NCBI GenBank assembly: GCA_907165135.1 | Contig: OU015566.1 | Location: 2,730,501 to 2,794,500, forward strand | Origin: Oikopleura dioica | Lineage: Eukaryota > Chordata > Appendicularia > Copelata > Oikopleuridae | Direction of reading: 5' to 3' | DNA: 64,000 bases | In this document: positions 21,301 through 33,855 of the stretch, one piece after another | How positions within the stretch are numbered: the stretch's first letter is position 1 | Layout: the number at the start of each line of letters is the position of its first letter | Position numbers and translations under genes: made by a program | The notes under the pieces: generated by a model | The model's input: the letters and a program-made list of their open reading frames with translations, nothing else | Database searches by the model: none | Told to the model about the DNA's origin: nothing

Positions 21301-24300
21301 GGACATCACGTGAAAATCGTCATTTACCACGTCTCCGTCGATCCGAAAAAGACTCCCTCAAGCAAGAAAGGAGCTCCCGAATCCGTCTTGACAGAAATTG
21401 GTTCAAGCTGGATTCGGCTCCGGCAAATCGACGGAAGATTCGACTTGAAGCAAAAATATGACCTCCCGGTTTTCGTAACCGACGGCGAAAACAAAACTCT
21501 TCCAAATCATTACTTGACAAATCCATCAGGAAACTACGTCGACGGGATGAAAAAACTCCTCGAAGTGGAACTCGTCCTTGTCTCCACTGTCCAAGTCACT
21601 GGCAAGCTCATCCATTCGTTTCTCTCCAACCCGTTTGACTTGAGAAATTTCATGGCTCTGCCGGGGGAGGATCCGATTCATCTGATTCACTTCATGCCGC
21701 TGATTATTAACCGGTTGTTGGAAATAACCGCCAGCGACAAGATCGTCGAGCGGCCGAAAATGATCCCTCTTGCTCAGAGAAATACGCGAGCAGGTCCAGA
21801 TGCAGATGAAAACTCGAACCATCATTTCAACGTCATCGAATCAATCCATTCGCAGCCAGAAATGATCACCAAATCAGAACGATTCGCTGACTCTGCTTTT
21901 TCGACTTTTGTCCACATCGTTGCGATTCTGGTCGAAAACGAGCAGAAAGAAAATTTGCTGAAATTTATCGAAAACAAGCTGGATTTGCCGAAGCTTCCGA
22001 ATTTGTTCGATTCGGTCTTGTCCGCGATCGTGAACTTGTTGGATCAGGACTTGATGTCGAATGATCCGAGGAAGCAGCGCCAGGAACAGCTTTTGGTTTA
22101 TTTGGACGTGTTTTTGAAGATTTTGGCGAAGTTGATGTTTCAGCGAATTTATCGAAATCAGCGAAAAGTGAGGAGGAAGTCCGAAATGTTCAATTCGATT
22201 TTTTTAACGAATCTTGAACGATTTGTCTACAAAACTTGCGAGCACATGCATCGACTGAAAAATCATTCTCCTTGGGAACGATCTGTTGATGATTCTCTTC
22301 AATCTAGAGCTCGTAATCCTTCAGGAAAGGTCTCAAAAATTATCGATAACCTTTATTTTTGAATTAATCAGCCGGTTGAAAGGATAGTCTTTCCTTATTT
22401 TTTGAATTTTTTCTTCTTAAAATGTTCGTCCGAAATTCCTATCCCTTTACGTTTGTCGCATTTTTGACACCTTGATTGAAGGTGGTGAGAAATTCCGTAT
22501 AATCCGCGCAGCTGCTTTGGCCCTCACCGACTTTTATAAGTCGATTTACTGGAGCCTCGAAGTTGGTTTTGTCTCCAAACTGGTCGCCTCTACCATCAAC
22601 CATGAGGTGTTCTTTCTCGACCAAAATTTGGACGAACAGAGTCTCAATTTGCGACTCGAGATTTTGAAGAATCTGAGCGAGCACGAAGCGTTTGTCGCTC
22701 TCAACTTTCCCAACTTCGCGGACACTTCGCTAAAAAGCTTGAAATTGACAAAATCATTCGTCGAAAAACACTTTCTCGCTGCTGAACTCCTTCGAATGGT
22801 TCAATTTGGTCTTTCTTCTCCAAGTTCTTCAGTTTCCTACGCGAGAAAGAAATCACTAGAAGCTCTTCTCAACCTCCTGACGAAACACACTCTTGATAGA
22901 AGATATTCTCAGCCAAAGGATCAAAGCCGCATCGACCAGCTTTACAGTCCTTTTATCGGCTTCGTGACTCGCAATCTTCATTCGCTCAACATTGGCTTCA
23001 CCGATTTATCCGAATTCAAGCGCAATCCTTCAATGCGATCCATGCCAAATCTCAATCCAGCTTCTCTCGACCTAGATGCCTTGAAAATGATGCTCAAATG
23101 CTTCTTCCACATCGCCAACAATCTAAATGAAGACATCATCGCTGATTTCTGGGGTCAATGCTCGGCCTCGGAGCTTGAAAACTTCTTCACTATCCTTTCA
23201 ATGGCAGTGCATTTCTTTAAGTTTAAGGAGGCGAAGAAGAATTTTGACAGAATGCCGTCGAATTTAAGGGTCAGTCTCAGGAAAACAGTCACCAAAAAAC
23301 TTGCATGAAAATGAACTTGATTGATCAAATTTGGGTTTATGATAGTGACGCCCTTAAAAAGTGAGTTTAACTTTATGACGGGTAGAGCCTTAAGTCAGCG
23401 AAATCCCTGATTTTCGAGTGCTCGTTTAAAAAGTCCACCTCATTCTTTTACGAAACCTCACTATCATAAGCTCAAAAATCATCTCCAACAAAATCCGCGC
23501 ATTAAAAAATTCTGCGGTCGTTCAAAATGACGACGCATTTTTCTTTCAAACACGTGCGATCACCTTGATTACTCGTTGATTACTGCACTTACTGACCGAA
23601 ACTTTGCTCGAAACAGCTAACTAAAACCCATCGCGAAAAAGCTCTTGAATTTTGAAAAACACAAATTCATGAGGAAAAAAATGGAAAATTCATGAGGCGC
23701 ACCGCAGGAATGGGACCACGTGACCGGGCGAAAAAAATGCCAAAAACGGGTGGTACTCGTCACTTGATCGTTCGGCACACCGAAGCACTTATTTCAAATT
23801 TCGGCGAAATTCGGATGCATTTTTCAATAAAATCATTTTTCCATAACCTTCATTACTGTCATTTAAACAAAATTCCGAATCTTACGGAAATCAACAACGT
23901 TCAAAATTACTCCTGCTTGAATAACCAAAATAATGTGCAAACGCAATTTTCATTTTTTCTTCAATAGGAAACCTCAAACAAGGGTCATTTCCCAGTCAGA
24001 AATATTGCGACAATAGTTCAAACTAAAAACAGCCCGAACGATTCTCCGAAACTCGGGAAAAAATCAACTCAAACTTCTAGACCAGTTTCTCAGGTAAGCA
24101 AACCCTAAACCTAACCCTAACCCTTCATTTTTCAGCAACTGGGAATCACAAATATCCTCTCCCTGGCAGAAAGTTCAGGACTCAGTTCTCGAGTACCGCG
24201 ACCAGCATCGTGGTTGCCCAAGAGTTTCCAAATTGCAAGCAATTCAAAGGACAATTATCAGGGAAATAACGCCGGTAGTGTCAGTTCCACGAGTACTCAA

Positions 24301-27300
24301 GAGGTACAACGGAAAAACGTAACGAACGGGCAAGGGGTGCCCACTCTCAAAACGCGACCTTTTGAGGACATGTTTCTAAGTGCTGCGCAGCGGAAAATGG
24401 ACAGAAGATCTGAAGAGTTTGAGAAGCAGAACTGTAAGAAAATAAAATTTTCAAAAAACGAAAATTAAAAACGAATTTCAGTTTCTCGAGCGGGCGTTTA
24501 CCGCTCCCTCGTATTAACAAACCGCCCTGTTGAGAGTAAGTTGCCCCCAATTAAGATGACCCCACGTAGCGCGGTGGCACTTTTAGTAGATTAGTTCCTT
24601 CTCAAACGCTGGTTTCATGACATTTAATGACTCCAGCCTTATCATGGATTTTTGAAGATCTCGGAAAAAAATAATTTAGGTCTTCCAACTGATGACGACT
24701 GGGCAAAACACGAATCCGCCGAGTTCTCCCTCATCTCTCTCGACCTCCTTCACTTGTACATTTCTGGAGCGCGAAGTACAGTCGCCGAACGCCACCGGGG
24801 AAACAGCCAGCTTCAGAAGAAAATCTTCGAATTGCTTCTTGATCTGCTCGATTTTTGCCAACCTACTTTGGTGCTCCACAATGCTTTCAGTTTGCTGAGG
24901 ATTTATATTAAGGCAAGATCCATCAAACAAGATCGTTTCGGCATCTTCAATGTGCCATAAGTGCCTTTCGTTGCCGGGCAACAGGCGAGAGTACACAAAT
25001 GCTCAAAATCTGTTGACAGTTATCTTGCGTCTGATCTATTAGCTTCCCCGCAAGAAAATCCAATAAAAAAGAGAGAAACGAAGCACACTTGAAAATTTAA
25101 ACACGGAAGTCGATGAAGCAAATTTATTATTTCAGGAAAATCGACAAAGTTTATTCGTGCACCGGACGGACTACTGTCAACGAATCGTGTTTGTACTGCT
25201 CAAGGCATGCAATTCGAGGATTTCCGCGATCAGGCAAAATGCCAGTGCCACGCTCTTCTTTCTGGAAAGAGGCTTAGATGACTTTCAGACGGGATGATGC
25301 CGTTTTTCTTTAAAAAAAAGCCGCTTGCGGCTTCGACAAAAAGCAAAAGCCGCGCTTAGGGTTCGCGAAATTGTGTCAAAAACTGAGCTACTCAAAGAGA
25401 CTCTTGAATTTATCATTATTTTTAATCATCAAGTGTCGCTCTAAAATAGAACTTTGTTGACACCCTTAATATTATACAAAGGGCCCACGCAAGACTCAAA
25501 CTACGGTTCATATAATCCATAGAAACGAAAAACTCTGAGCCTCAAAAAAGATGCAAACGGAAAACAACAATCCGCATTCCAGCCGCCGTGGCTTCCCACG
25601 CTCCCAAATACAGGTATTCTGCTTGAAGAAAATTACTTTCCCAAACACCACCACCCGAGCCTTCTCAACGTGAGTTTCTCTTCAGATTATGGGCGCGATC
25701 TTCCGTCTTATTTCGGAAAAGCGAGTCAACCAGAAACTCTTCCAACTGGCGCTGACTGGATTGAAGCAACTTGCGGGAAATGATACTTACTCAAGCGCTC
25801 TGAGTTTCGCGAAATCGTAAGTTTGTAACAAAAATTCTCAAAATTTTTTTTTTCAAAAAATTTTTCAAAAATTTTTTCTCAAATATTTTTCTCAGAAATT
25901 TTTCACTTTCTTTTTTTTTCACTTTTTTCAGGTCATTTTCTGGCGAAGTAAAAGACCTCATCAAAAAAATCCGAAACGTCCTCGTCTCGACCCAGCAAAT
26001 GAAAGAACACGAAGACGACCCCGAAAAGTTCTCCGATCTGCAGCATACAATGGCGCAGAGCTATTCGGACTCGCCGGAGCATCGGAAAACGTGGCTGCAA
26101 GAAATGGCGCGTCGCCACAGAGAGAACGGAAATCGAATTGAGGCGGCGATGTGCTACGCGCATATTGCCGCGCTTGTCGCCGAGATTCTAAATAAAGCAA
26201 AGGAAAGCGGCTAAACGAAATTTTAGTACTGAACTTTCTTATTGAAGGGACAAGTTTCGATGTCTCATTTTTATTTCTTTCGTCAAAAGAATAAGTTTTG
26301 ATCTAATTTTTAAGGACCATAAGATGATGAAATTTTTTTGATGTTTATAAAACAAGATTATCTAGAATTTGATTCAATAATAACACTTTTTAGACGTATT
26401 TTAATAATTTCACCTTCAGCATACTCTTGCTCAAATACGTTTCAAAATTGATTCCAATAAACGTGTCCGGTTCAGAACTTTTTGTTAAACGAACGAGCCT
26501 AAGACGTGCTTTTTTAAAGTTAACGAAGTTTTCCAGCCCACTTTGGCCATATAGACCGGGTGTAGGGCGGCCACGGTACAAATTTGTACCGCCGTTACAA
26601 ATTTGTACCGCCGGTACAAAAATTTTTGTACCGCCGGTACAAGCCAAAAATAAAATCCGAGAAAAAGTGTGCGCTTCGCGCTAGAATTGAAGGAAACTCC
26701 TTACTGGTATAGCTGAGGTGGAGTTCTGTCCAAAAACGAGCATTATTTTGGGTAAAAATCGGTTTTTATCGCCAAAAAAATTATCATTTTTTGTACCGGC
26801 AGTACAAAATTTGTACCCGCAGTACAAATTTCACTTTTGTACCGCGGCCGCCCGCCCCCCTATAGACCCCCTAACAACATACCTTTTTAGAGAAAAATTC
26901 TAGAAAACTCTACTTCCGGTCGATTCTAGAGCTGGAAGTTGACGAAATTTGGGAGTAATGCTAGAGTGTTACCTATCAAATTGATGCTCAGAAGATTTTG
27001 ACTCATCCTATAATCAATATATCAGAAAAAATAATCCCAAACGGTATCAAACCGACGGGTAAAATTATGTAAAAAAGGCATAAAATTATCAATTTTTTTT
27101 TCTCAGTTTTTTCCGGTTGGTTTGATCCCCGTTGATGTTGATTCTTTTCTTAAATGATAGGAAGTCGTCTGAGCATCAATTTGATAGGTCACACTTCACC
27201 CTAACACCTAAATTTCGTCAACTTTCGGCTTTAGAATCGACCGGAAGTGGAGTTTTCTAGAATTTTGAATGGTCAAAATTCTTAGAATTTTCTGCTGATT

Positions 27301-29308
27301 CTAAAAAGGAATGATAAAAGGGGGTCTATATGGCGGAAGTTGGCTGGAAAACTTCGTTTAACCCTATAAAACCAAAATCCCGAGCCCAACAAGTGTAGTT
27401 TTGGTTGAGCTGGAATTCTAGTAGCCGTGTAAAAGGTGCTCGACTTTGGATGCAAAGAATTTCACGACATTTCCGAAAACATCGCGCGCGACGAGGGAAA
27501 GCCAAAAGAGGACGAGGAGGATCTGTACTCGCCCGCCGATGTGACGGCTAATTTGAGAAAAGCCGCGCATCTGGCTCGACAAGCTGATCAGCCTGAATTG
27601 GTGCCGAAGCTGCTCAGACTGGTCACGCCGCTGGTGGAGAGAGATTTTGATTATGAAAATTTGGCCGAGCTTTTTGGAGAAATGAAACTCGCCGCGGAAG
27701 AATCCAATGAATTTTTGAGGAAAAAAAGATTTCTGGGAAAGTACTACCGAGTCGCGTTTTACGGATCTCACTGGGAGGATGATCAATCAAAGATTTTCAT
27801 CTACAAAGGGAAGGTTCGAACATTTAATATTCTTATCATCATGTTTCACATTTCCACTTGCTCACGTGACGAATTAGTAATCAACACGTGTTACGAAAAA
27901 AAAGAAAAGTTTTCGTTATTTTTTTACCAGAAAAAGCAGTTTTTGCTCGTTAGCGATAAAGAAATGATTGTTGAACCAAATGATAAGAACCGAAAATTAC
28001 GCAGCTCAATGAAGTCAGAGCGAGGCTGGAAGAATTGTATAAGAGACGATTTCCGGGTGCTTTCGAGATTATAACAGATTCTAAGGAAATGATTTTAGAA
28101 AAAGAGCAATAATTTCCGAAACCATAATTTTGTGTTTATTTTGCTTGAATAAGTATTAAGCGATATTGCAATTATTGTTCTCTCGTTTTTACCATTATAG
28201 CCTAGTACTAGAACGACCTTACCTAACATTTTTACCAAACAAAATCACTCAAAAGCCAATATCCGAAGCAGAACTTGACTCCAAGACCGCTTTTCTTCAA
28301 CTCACATCCGTCGAACCCTATTCCGCCAAAACACCATCCTTCTCCACCGATTTCTCCATCAACCACAACCTGAAATCGTTCTCCTACGAAACCCCCTTCA
28401 CCAAGGACGGCAGAGCCCGAACCGATGACGTAACAAAGCAATGGATCAGAAAAACGATCATCTCGACAAAACACGCTTTCCCGTACTGCACAAAGAGAAT
28501 TCAAGTTGCCGCAGAGCATCAAATAGAACTTTCGTTTTGGGTGTCTAAAATTTTCTAGTCGGAAAGATAAGATAGTGGAAATTTCGGGAGCGAGTGGTTT
28601 TGAAAGTTATTTTACCCCACCGCGGGAATTTTGATACAGTCGAAATTTTCGACTCGAAAATGACTGGAAAAAAGCCTAGAAAATCTCCAATGTCTAACAG
28701 ACTTTTTCATATAAGGGGGTAGACATCGTTAAACAAAAATTCGACACCCAATTTTCAGCCTCCTGAAATCGCCATAATCTCTTTGGAGAAGAAAAATTCT
28801 GACCTCAAAGAAGTGGTACGAGAACCTGTCGATGTGAAGAAATTACATCTTTGCTTACAAGGGAGTGTCATGGTTCAGGCAAGGGTCAACTGATTTAATT
28901 TTCAATGCGTCGAGAACATCAACAAATGATGTCTGAAATGATGTCTTACAAGCGGTGTTTTGGAGCGTTTTTTTTCTTACGTGGAGTTTGGATTTCTCTG
29001 GTTGATTGAAAATTGACCCTTTTGTAAAGGTTAATGCTGGTCCAATGACTTACGCTGAAGCTTTTCTTCGCTCTGGCACTGGCGTCATAATATCTCCCCA
29101 CCATCGAAAACGCCTGATCGAAGAATACGAAAAGTTTCTAAATCTTTCCTCCGCAGCGCTAGAAACGAATCAAAATCTTCTCCCGCCTCCGACAAATCCG
29201 CCCTCGAGCGAATGGCGATATCACGAGTCGCTCAAGTCCGGATTCAATCAAATCAAAACTGCCCTTGCTTCCATGGATCTGTTGACCGAGGACCCTAATC
29301 TTGTCTGA
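18392..29308 (+). CDS. DOCK-D (zizimin, DOCK9/10/11-type) Cdc42 exchange factor; 5' end uncertain
   Basis: Large atypical GEF spread over many exons. In order: the N-terminal zizimin region ([20 protein letters not shown], about 18500); the PH domain ([17 protein letters not shown] ... FGFELRMQ, about 18975-19560); [15 protein letters not shown] and [28 protein letters not shown]; the DHR1/C2 lipid-binding domain ([37 protein letters not shown], about 20800-21400); armadillo-like helices ([18 protein letters not shown], about 23130); then catalytic DHR2 ([20 protein letters not shown] at 25996, [18 protein letters not shown] at 27730, [34 protein letters not shown] at 29030). PH plus DHR1/DHR2 and the listed motifs place it in the zizimin group. 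Length and order fit the family. The intron at 28879-29029 has a GC donor. Confidence 0.92.
18851..18940. mobile_element. short inverted-repeat element around a DOCK intron
   Basis: CAGGGCTCTAGAA and TTCTAGAGCCCTG are perfect inverted copies 90 nt apart end to end. The exon resumes after TTTCTAG with the PH-domain frame ([14 protein letters not shown]), so the right terminal repeat supplies the acceptor. The donor is either an upstream GTCATC or a non-canonical GG inside the left repeat. Confidence 0.55.
24103..24125. repeat. interstitial telomere-type repeats (CCCTAA)n
   Basis: ACCCTAAACCTAACCCTAACCC lies just after a GTAAGC donor inside a DOCK intron. Similar short runs occur at about 54832-54842 and 55192-55214. 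The unit is the TTAGGG type found in chordates. Confidence 0.6.
25305..25365. repeat. AAGCCGC/GCGGCTT palindrome cluster, copy 1
   Basis: AAAAGCCGCTTGCGGCTTCG followed by AAAAGCCGCGCTT lies in a DOCK intron. The same palindromic family is at 44520-44630, 54403-54450 and 62697-62800. Confidence 0.6.
26513..27362. mobile_element. large fold-back element (~850 nt) in a DOCK intron with nested TACAAATTTGTACC repeats
   Basis: The left end TTAACGAAGTTTTCCAGCCC reappears inverted at the right (...GGCTGGAAAACTTCGTTTAA). Inner arms also pair (GGCCATATAGACC; TTCCGGTCGATTCTAGAGCT; CTATCAAATTGATGCTCAGA). TTAA flanks both ends. About 26570-26865 holds several GGTACAAATTTGTACC-like palindromes, probably a second, nested insertion. 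The intron itself (26197-27435) seems to begin with GC. Confidence 0.65.
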
Positions 29309-29742
29309 AAAGAAGATTTTCTATTAAAAAAATGGGGATGAGAAAAGTCCCGAAGCATTCCATTTCCAAGCTTTATCTATTTAATCACCCGACACCCTTA
29401 TTTTGAAAAGTTCAAAAACTAACCTCAAATATCAAGAAACAGCTAAAATTCGTCTTTTATGAACTTGCCAGAAATTCACTGAAATAAAAATTAACAGAGC
29501 AATATTCTTTTCATCGAACAAGGCCTTTTGGAAGAAGCCTCTCAGAATATTGAACTATCCCTCATCCGGACTTGAGGGTTTTACTATATTCTTGCGGGCT
29601 GGGCAGTTAATCCCAGACCGCTGCTGATTTTCGCGGTCCCTTCTTTCCTAACATCTATCCCAACTTTAGAATGCGACGGATTTTTATATAACAGTATTAA
29701 ATCGCTGATTCGACACTTTCTTCAGTAGATTTCGACTCGAAA

Positions 29743-32700
29743 ATGGCACAAGCTGAAATTCAAAAGCTTCTGGAGCTCGCCGAAAATCGAGAAGGAAGGG
29801 TTTAATTTTTGCGATAAGAAATTCTAGTTTAACCAATAAGATGAACCCTAAAAAAGAGGTCGGAGATCACGATGGTGCTAAAAAATCCTACCAATCAGCT
29901 CTAGAACTCGCCCGTTCGAGCCAAAATGAGCAGCTCAATCTCATCTGCGGCTACAACTTCGGCACAGCCCTTGTAAACACCGGAGAGCCACGAAAAGGGG
30001 TTGAAATTTTGCTCAAGATGCTGAGGTAAGCAAAAAAAAAACTAGGATAGAAAATGTTTTGAAAATCCTTGTGGACTTGAGTTAGCCGGGGCTCGGCGAA
30101 TTATCTTCGCAGTTTTCTCCCGCTTATCGGTCCTGCGTTGGCGCGCTCTCCTGCCGAGCTCTATCAGTCTCAGCGTTAATTGCACGTACTTGGGAATTAT
30201 TCTCAAGGCTGTTGGTTCAGTTATCAAGGGCTTATTTCAGATTTTTTTCGAACTCAATAATTTGGTCATTAATTTCGACATATTCGAGTGGCGATTTCTA
30301 ACCAATCAGAAGCCTGAATTCGGTTCACCCGCCAATCAGCAGCCGAGAAGCCGCCCACGTAAAATTTGTCGAATTTTCGTCGCTTTTTGACGCCACCTAG
30401 ATATTCCATCATTGTGAAGTAAGGGTGTCACTATGATATCTTCAAAATCGCGATAAATTAAGATAACGATCTAATTCTAGTCTTCTCCCAGGCGGAGACG
30501 AGCCTAAAGTCATCAACGAGCAGCACTTGTACTACAACCTCGGCATCGGCATGGCCTACATCGGCGACTGGAAGAGCTGTTTCGAAGTGATGCAGAAGAT
30601 CATCAATCCGAATTTGTACGCGAAGGCGGCAATTACGCGCGGCAAGGTGAAAATTACACGAAATCAGAAACACCGCCCAAAATATAAATTTCACATTCGT
30701 GGGAAATCTAGCCGTTTTTAGGCGGCGGAACGAATGCGCGAGTTCGACAAAGCTTTGGAAGAACTGTCGATTGCTAGAAAAGCAGCTGAGGCGAGCAGGG
30801 ACTATGCTACTTTGGCACAAGCGTGGTTTATTGAGGAAAAGTTCTCGAAATTAACTGAACGGAGTATTTCTCCGTTAGAAACAAAACTTTTAATCTGGCG
30901 ATCTTAACCTCTTTCCGTGCGATAAAAATCTCGTTCATCCCCTTTTCGTGTTTCGACAAACTCGTGAGCTTGGACTAGGGAAAAGTCAATCTGGCCACGG
31001 ACGAGCCGAAAAAAGCTCAACGTGCTCTTCAAAATGCCGCGCTCATGTCTGACAAAATAGAAGGTGATAATAATCATAATAAATTCAACGTTAAATAAGC
31101 CTCTTTTGTTTCCTAGACGACCAAGAGAAAACGGAACACAAGACGCAACTGGCAGAGGCAATGATAGAGGCGAAGTTGTACGAAGACGCCCATGTTACGC
31201 TCAAAGGAGCAAAGAACAATCCAAGAGGTACGAGTTAGAAAATTATATTTGACTCCCTTAACTTAAAAACAAAAAATTTTTTTTTCAATGAGAAATTTTT
31301 TAAATAAAAATAATTTTATTTTAATTATTTATTAATGATAATAAATTATTTTGCAAAATAATTATTTTATTAAATAAATTAATAAAATAGTTAAAATTAT
31401 TAAATAAAATAATTATTTTTTTTTATAAAAATTCCTAAATATCAGTCGAAAATGCTTATTCAGGTCATTATCTTGCCGCAACAAATTTCGCCTCAACCGG
31501 CGATTTCCAAAACGCCATTTCCTCCTACGAATCCGCCTCAAAAGGCTACCTCCTCGATGGAAACCTAGAAATGGCCGGCTTATGCTATCTCGGCGAAGGA
31601 AAATGCTTGAAGCGAATGAAAAAGTTTGACGAAGCCCTAGCCGCTTTCAACAATGCTCTAGCGACTTTCGAGGACATTACAATTTCTTCGCATGGTAAAG
31701 TTTTAAAGAACACTTTTTTCAAAAATGCGCTGCGAATTCCTCGAGGACCAGGAGGGCGGACAAGGTCGCCAAGGTCGGATTCCGAGAGTTCTTTGTGACT
31801 TTCTTCGTTTTCTTGCGGGGCATTCCTTATGCGTTGGCGCATATTTTTGTTGAATACTTGACTTACTGAGCCGCGATTTTAGGAAAGACGAATGGATTGA
31901 TGGGCTCAAATGCGAGTATTGGCGAAACGTTGGTGAAACTCAACTCAACTGATGATGCTCTTACTCCACTCAAAGAAGCAGCTGCGATAACTCATGCCGA
32001 GCAACAGAGGCTCCAAAGACAACAAGAAAAACTACAGGTAAAAAGACAATAAGGCGAAGCTCCTGTGACCGGAGCAAAAAGAAAACGTTTCCTAAAGGGG
32101 CAAATTTGAGTGCTCGCGTCAACAGTAGCACTTTCGGATGCATTTCAAGAGTCACAAAATGCACGAGTCGGAAAATGCGAGTCTCGCCCCTTTTAGAACT
32201 CTCCGTCAAAATTTAAACCAACGAAGCAAAAACAAGATTATTCACTTCATTTTTCAACCAAATTTTCAGCGACTGATCAAAAAAGCAAGCCGCGGAGGAA
32301 AAAATGACGATTCTTTTTCCGAAACAGCTTCGTATGCTTCTCTCCCTGTGGTGGTACCTCCTTCTGTGACGAATTCGCTGCAATCGGCTGGTGGTGGAGT
32401 TTTGCTACAGCGACCGTTTTTGCAGAGGCCGACGAAAAATGGACTTTCTTATAAAGCGCAATTATTGATGAGCAGACCGAAAATTTCTCAAAAGGTAAAA
32501 AAGAGAATTTTTATGAAAATTTTCAATTTTTTTATATATAATTTTTCATTTAGGAAGGAATTGACGCTGCATTATCCGGCCGAGCGCCATCCAAAAGTGC
32601 CAAAAATGTGATCCCGTCTCTTCCCAATCCTCAGCCCTTGAACCGCGGCAGAAGAGCCCACGGTTCCGGGCGAGAAGAAAGACCCGGCACAGCAAGCAGA

Positions 32701-32912
32701 TTCGCTCTGAGGTAAGATTCAAATCGAATCAATCGCCGCCCCGAAATCCTTTCAGCGATAAAGTGATTAATTATGTAGCCCGCAAATTTATAAAACTGAA
32801 AATTTACGATTTTAGAACATCGCAGTTGGATGAAAGTTCAGACGAAGAAAATCCCAAATCGGCGAAAATGATTTTGAAGGAATATGACGAGGGACTAAAT
32901 TCTGTTGGTTGA
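29743..32912 (+). CDS. tetratricopeptide-repeat protein
   Basis: Starts MAQAEIQKLLELAENREG. At least seven TPR-like helical pairs follow, for example GAKKSYQSALELARSSQNEQ, YYNLGIGMAYIGDWKSCFEV, FDKALEELSIARKAAEASRD, GKVNLATDEPKKAQRALQNA, YLAATNFASTGDFQNAISSY and KRMKKFDEALAAFNNALATF. A basic low-complexity tail (PLNRGRRAHGSGREERPG) and an acidic end (DESSDEENPKSAK) follow. Spacing resembles the GPSM/TTC-type 40-residue TPR. It is probably a scaffold protein. Introns include a 42-nt intron near 29800-29841 and one starting at 30833 or 30836 that appears to use a GA donor. No orthologue can be named with confidence. It begins 434 nt after the DOCK stop on the same strand. Confidence 0.75.
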
Positions 32913-33344
32913 AGACTCTTTAAAAAAATTTTTTTGTATGGAAAATTTTTATTTTGTACTGAGATTAAATTTAATATTATTCAAGAAAATCCTTTGCCTG
33001 AAAAAATGAGGAATCACGATAAACGGGATCAGGAAGGAAAGAGCTTATAGAAGCTCTTAGCTGCTTATCTTATTTTGCAAGCTTGATTTTGCAAGTTGCA
33101 TAAGTCGCGATTTAGGTTGGTACGAAAGAAAGGGCTCCCAGCGGGAGACGGAGAAGCGGTTATCGCCGTGCGTCTAGATAAGGGACCACAACCACAACCA
33201 CAACGAGACACGTGCTCGACCGGAGCCTTTTAGCACCACTTTTGGAAACACAGCGGGTTCATTTTCAAAACAGCAATTTTCATAGGCACGAGATAATTAC
33301 AGCCCTTCTTACAAGCAAAAACATTTAGCAGTTAAACATTAATT
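32913..33344. other. intergenic, no gene recognised
   Basis: Lies between convergent 3' ends of the TPR gene (+) and the small minus-strand gene at 33345. Contains a CCACAACCACAACCACAAC microrepeat near 33185. Nothing else was recognised. Confidence 0.4.
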
Positions 33345-33647
33345 TTATTCTTGAACGAAGGTAATGTTGAATCTGACATAGTTGAAGTCTGCATCTCCAT
33401 TGAACAAGACAGATTCCCAGGCTCCATCTTTGATGCTCATAAATTCTCGTTTTCTTGACACATCGCCTTTGTCCAAAAGTATTGTTTGAGCGACAGCACT
33501 GAATTTCGCGGAAGACTGACCATTTGAGGAAACAGAAAGAAAATGATTCGAACCATCACCACCGTATTCTTTTTTTGCAGTTTGGAATCTTATTCGCCAG
33601 CCAGCTTCTGCTACTTCATAGTTTTGAACTGTTACAAACTTGGGCAT
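33345..33647 (-). CDS. small single-exon protein, 100 aa, unrecognised
   Basis: ATG-initiated frame: MPKFVTVQNYEVAEAGWRIR ... NHFLSVSSNGQSSAKFSAVA ... FNGDADFNYVRFNITFVQE. Alternating hydrophobic and polar residues suggest a small beta-rich fold. It has no signal peptide or membrane helix. The stop codon lies inside a perfect AATAAA polyadenylation hexamer (GAATAAAAT), so the 3' UTR would be minimal. Family unknown. Confidence 0.6.
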   Translation of the reverse strand: MPKFVTVQNYEVAEAGWRIRFQTAKKEYGGDGSNHFLSVSSNGQSSAKFSAVAQTILLDKGDVSRKREFMSIKDGAWESVLFNGDADFNYVRFNITFVQE

Positions 33648-33855
33648 GCTATTTAAAATAACGAATCATAAAAAAAATATGCAAATTTTTTAGGAAACAA
33701 GTTCATTTTTAACTTTCATGGCTTGACGTTCACAGTTTTTTGGCCAAGAGATATAAGCTTGAGAACTCGTCGCAGATTCTCATCATTCATCGAATTGCGA
33801 ATGCTGTTGGTATCTCGTCCATAATAATGATGAAACCCGCCAGAGTTGCAAATTT

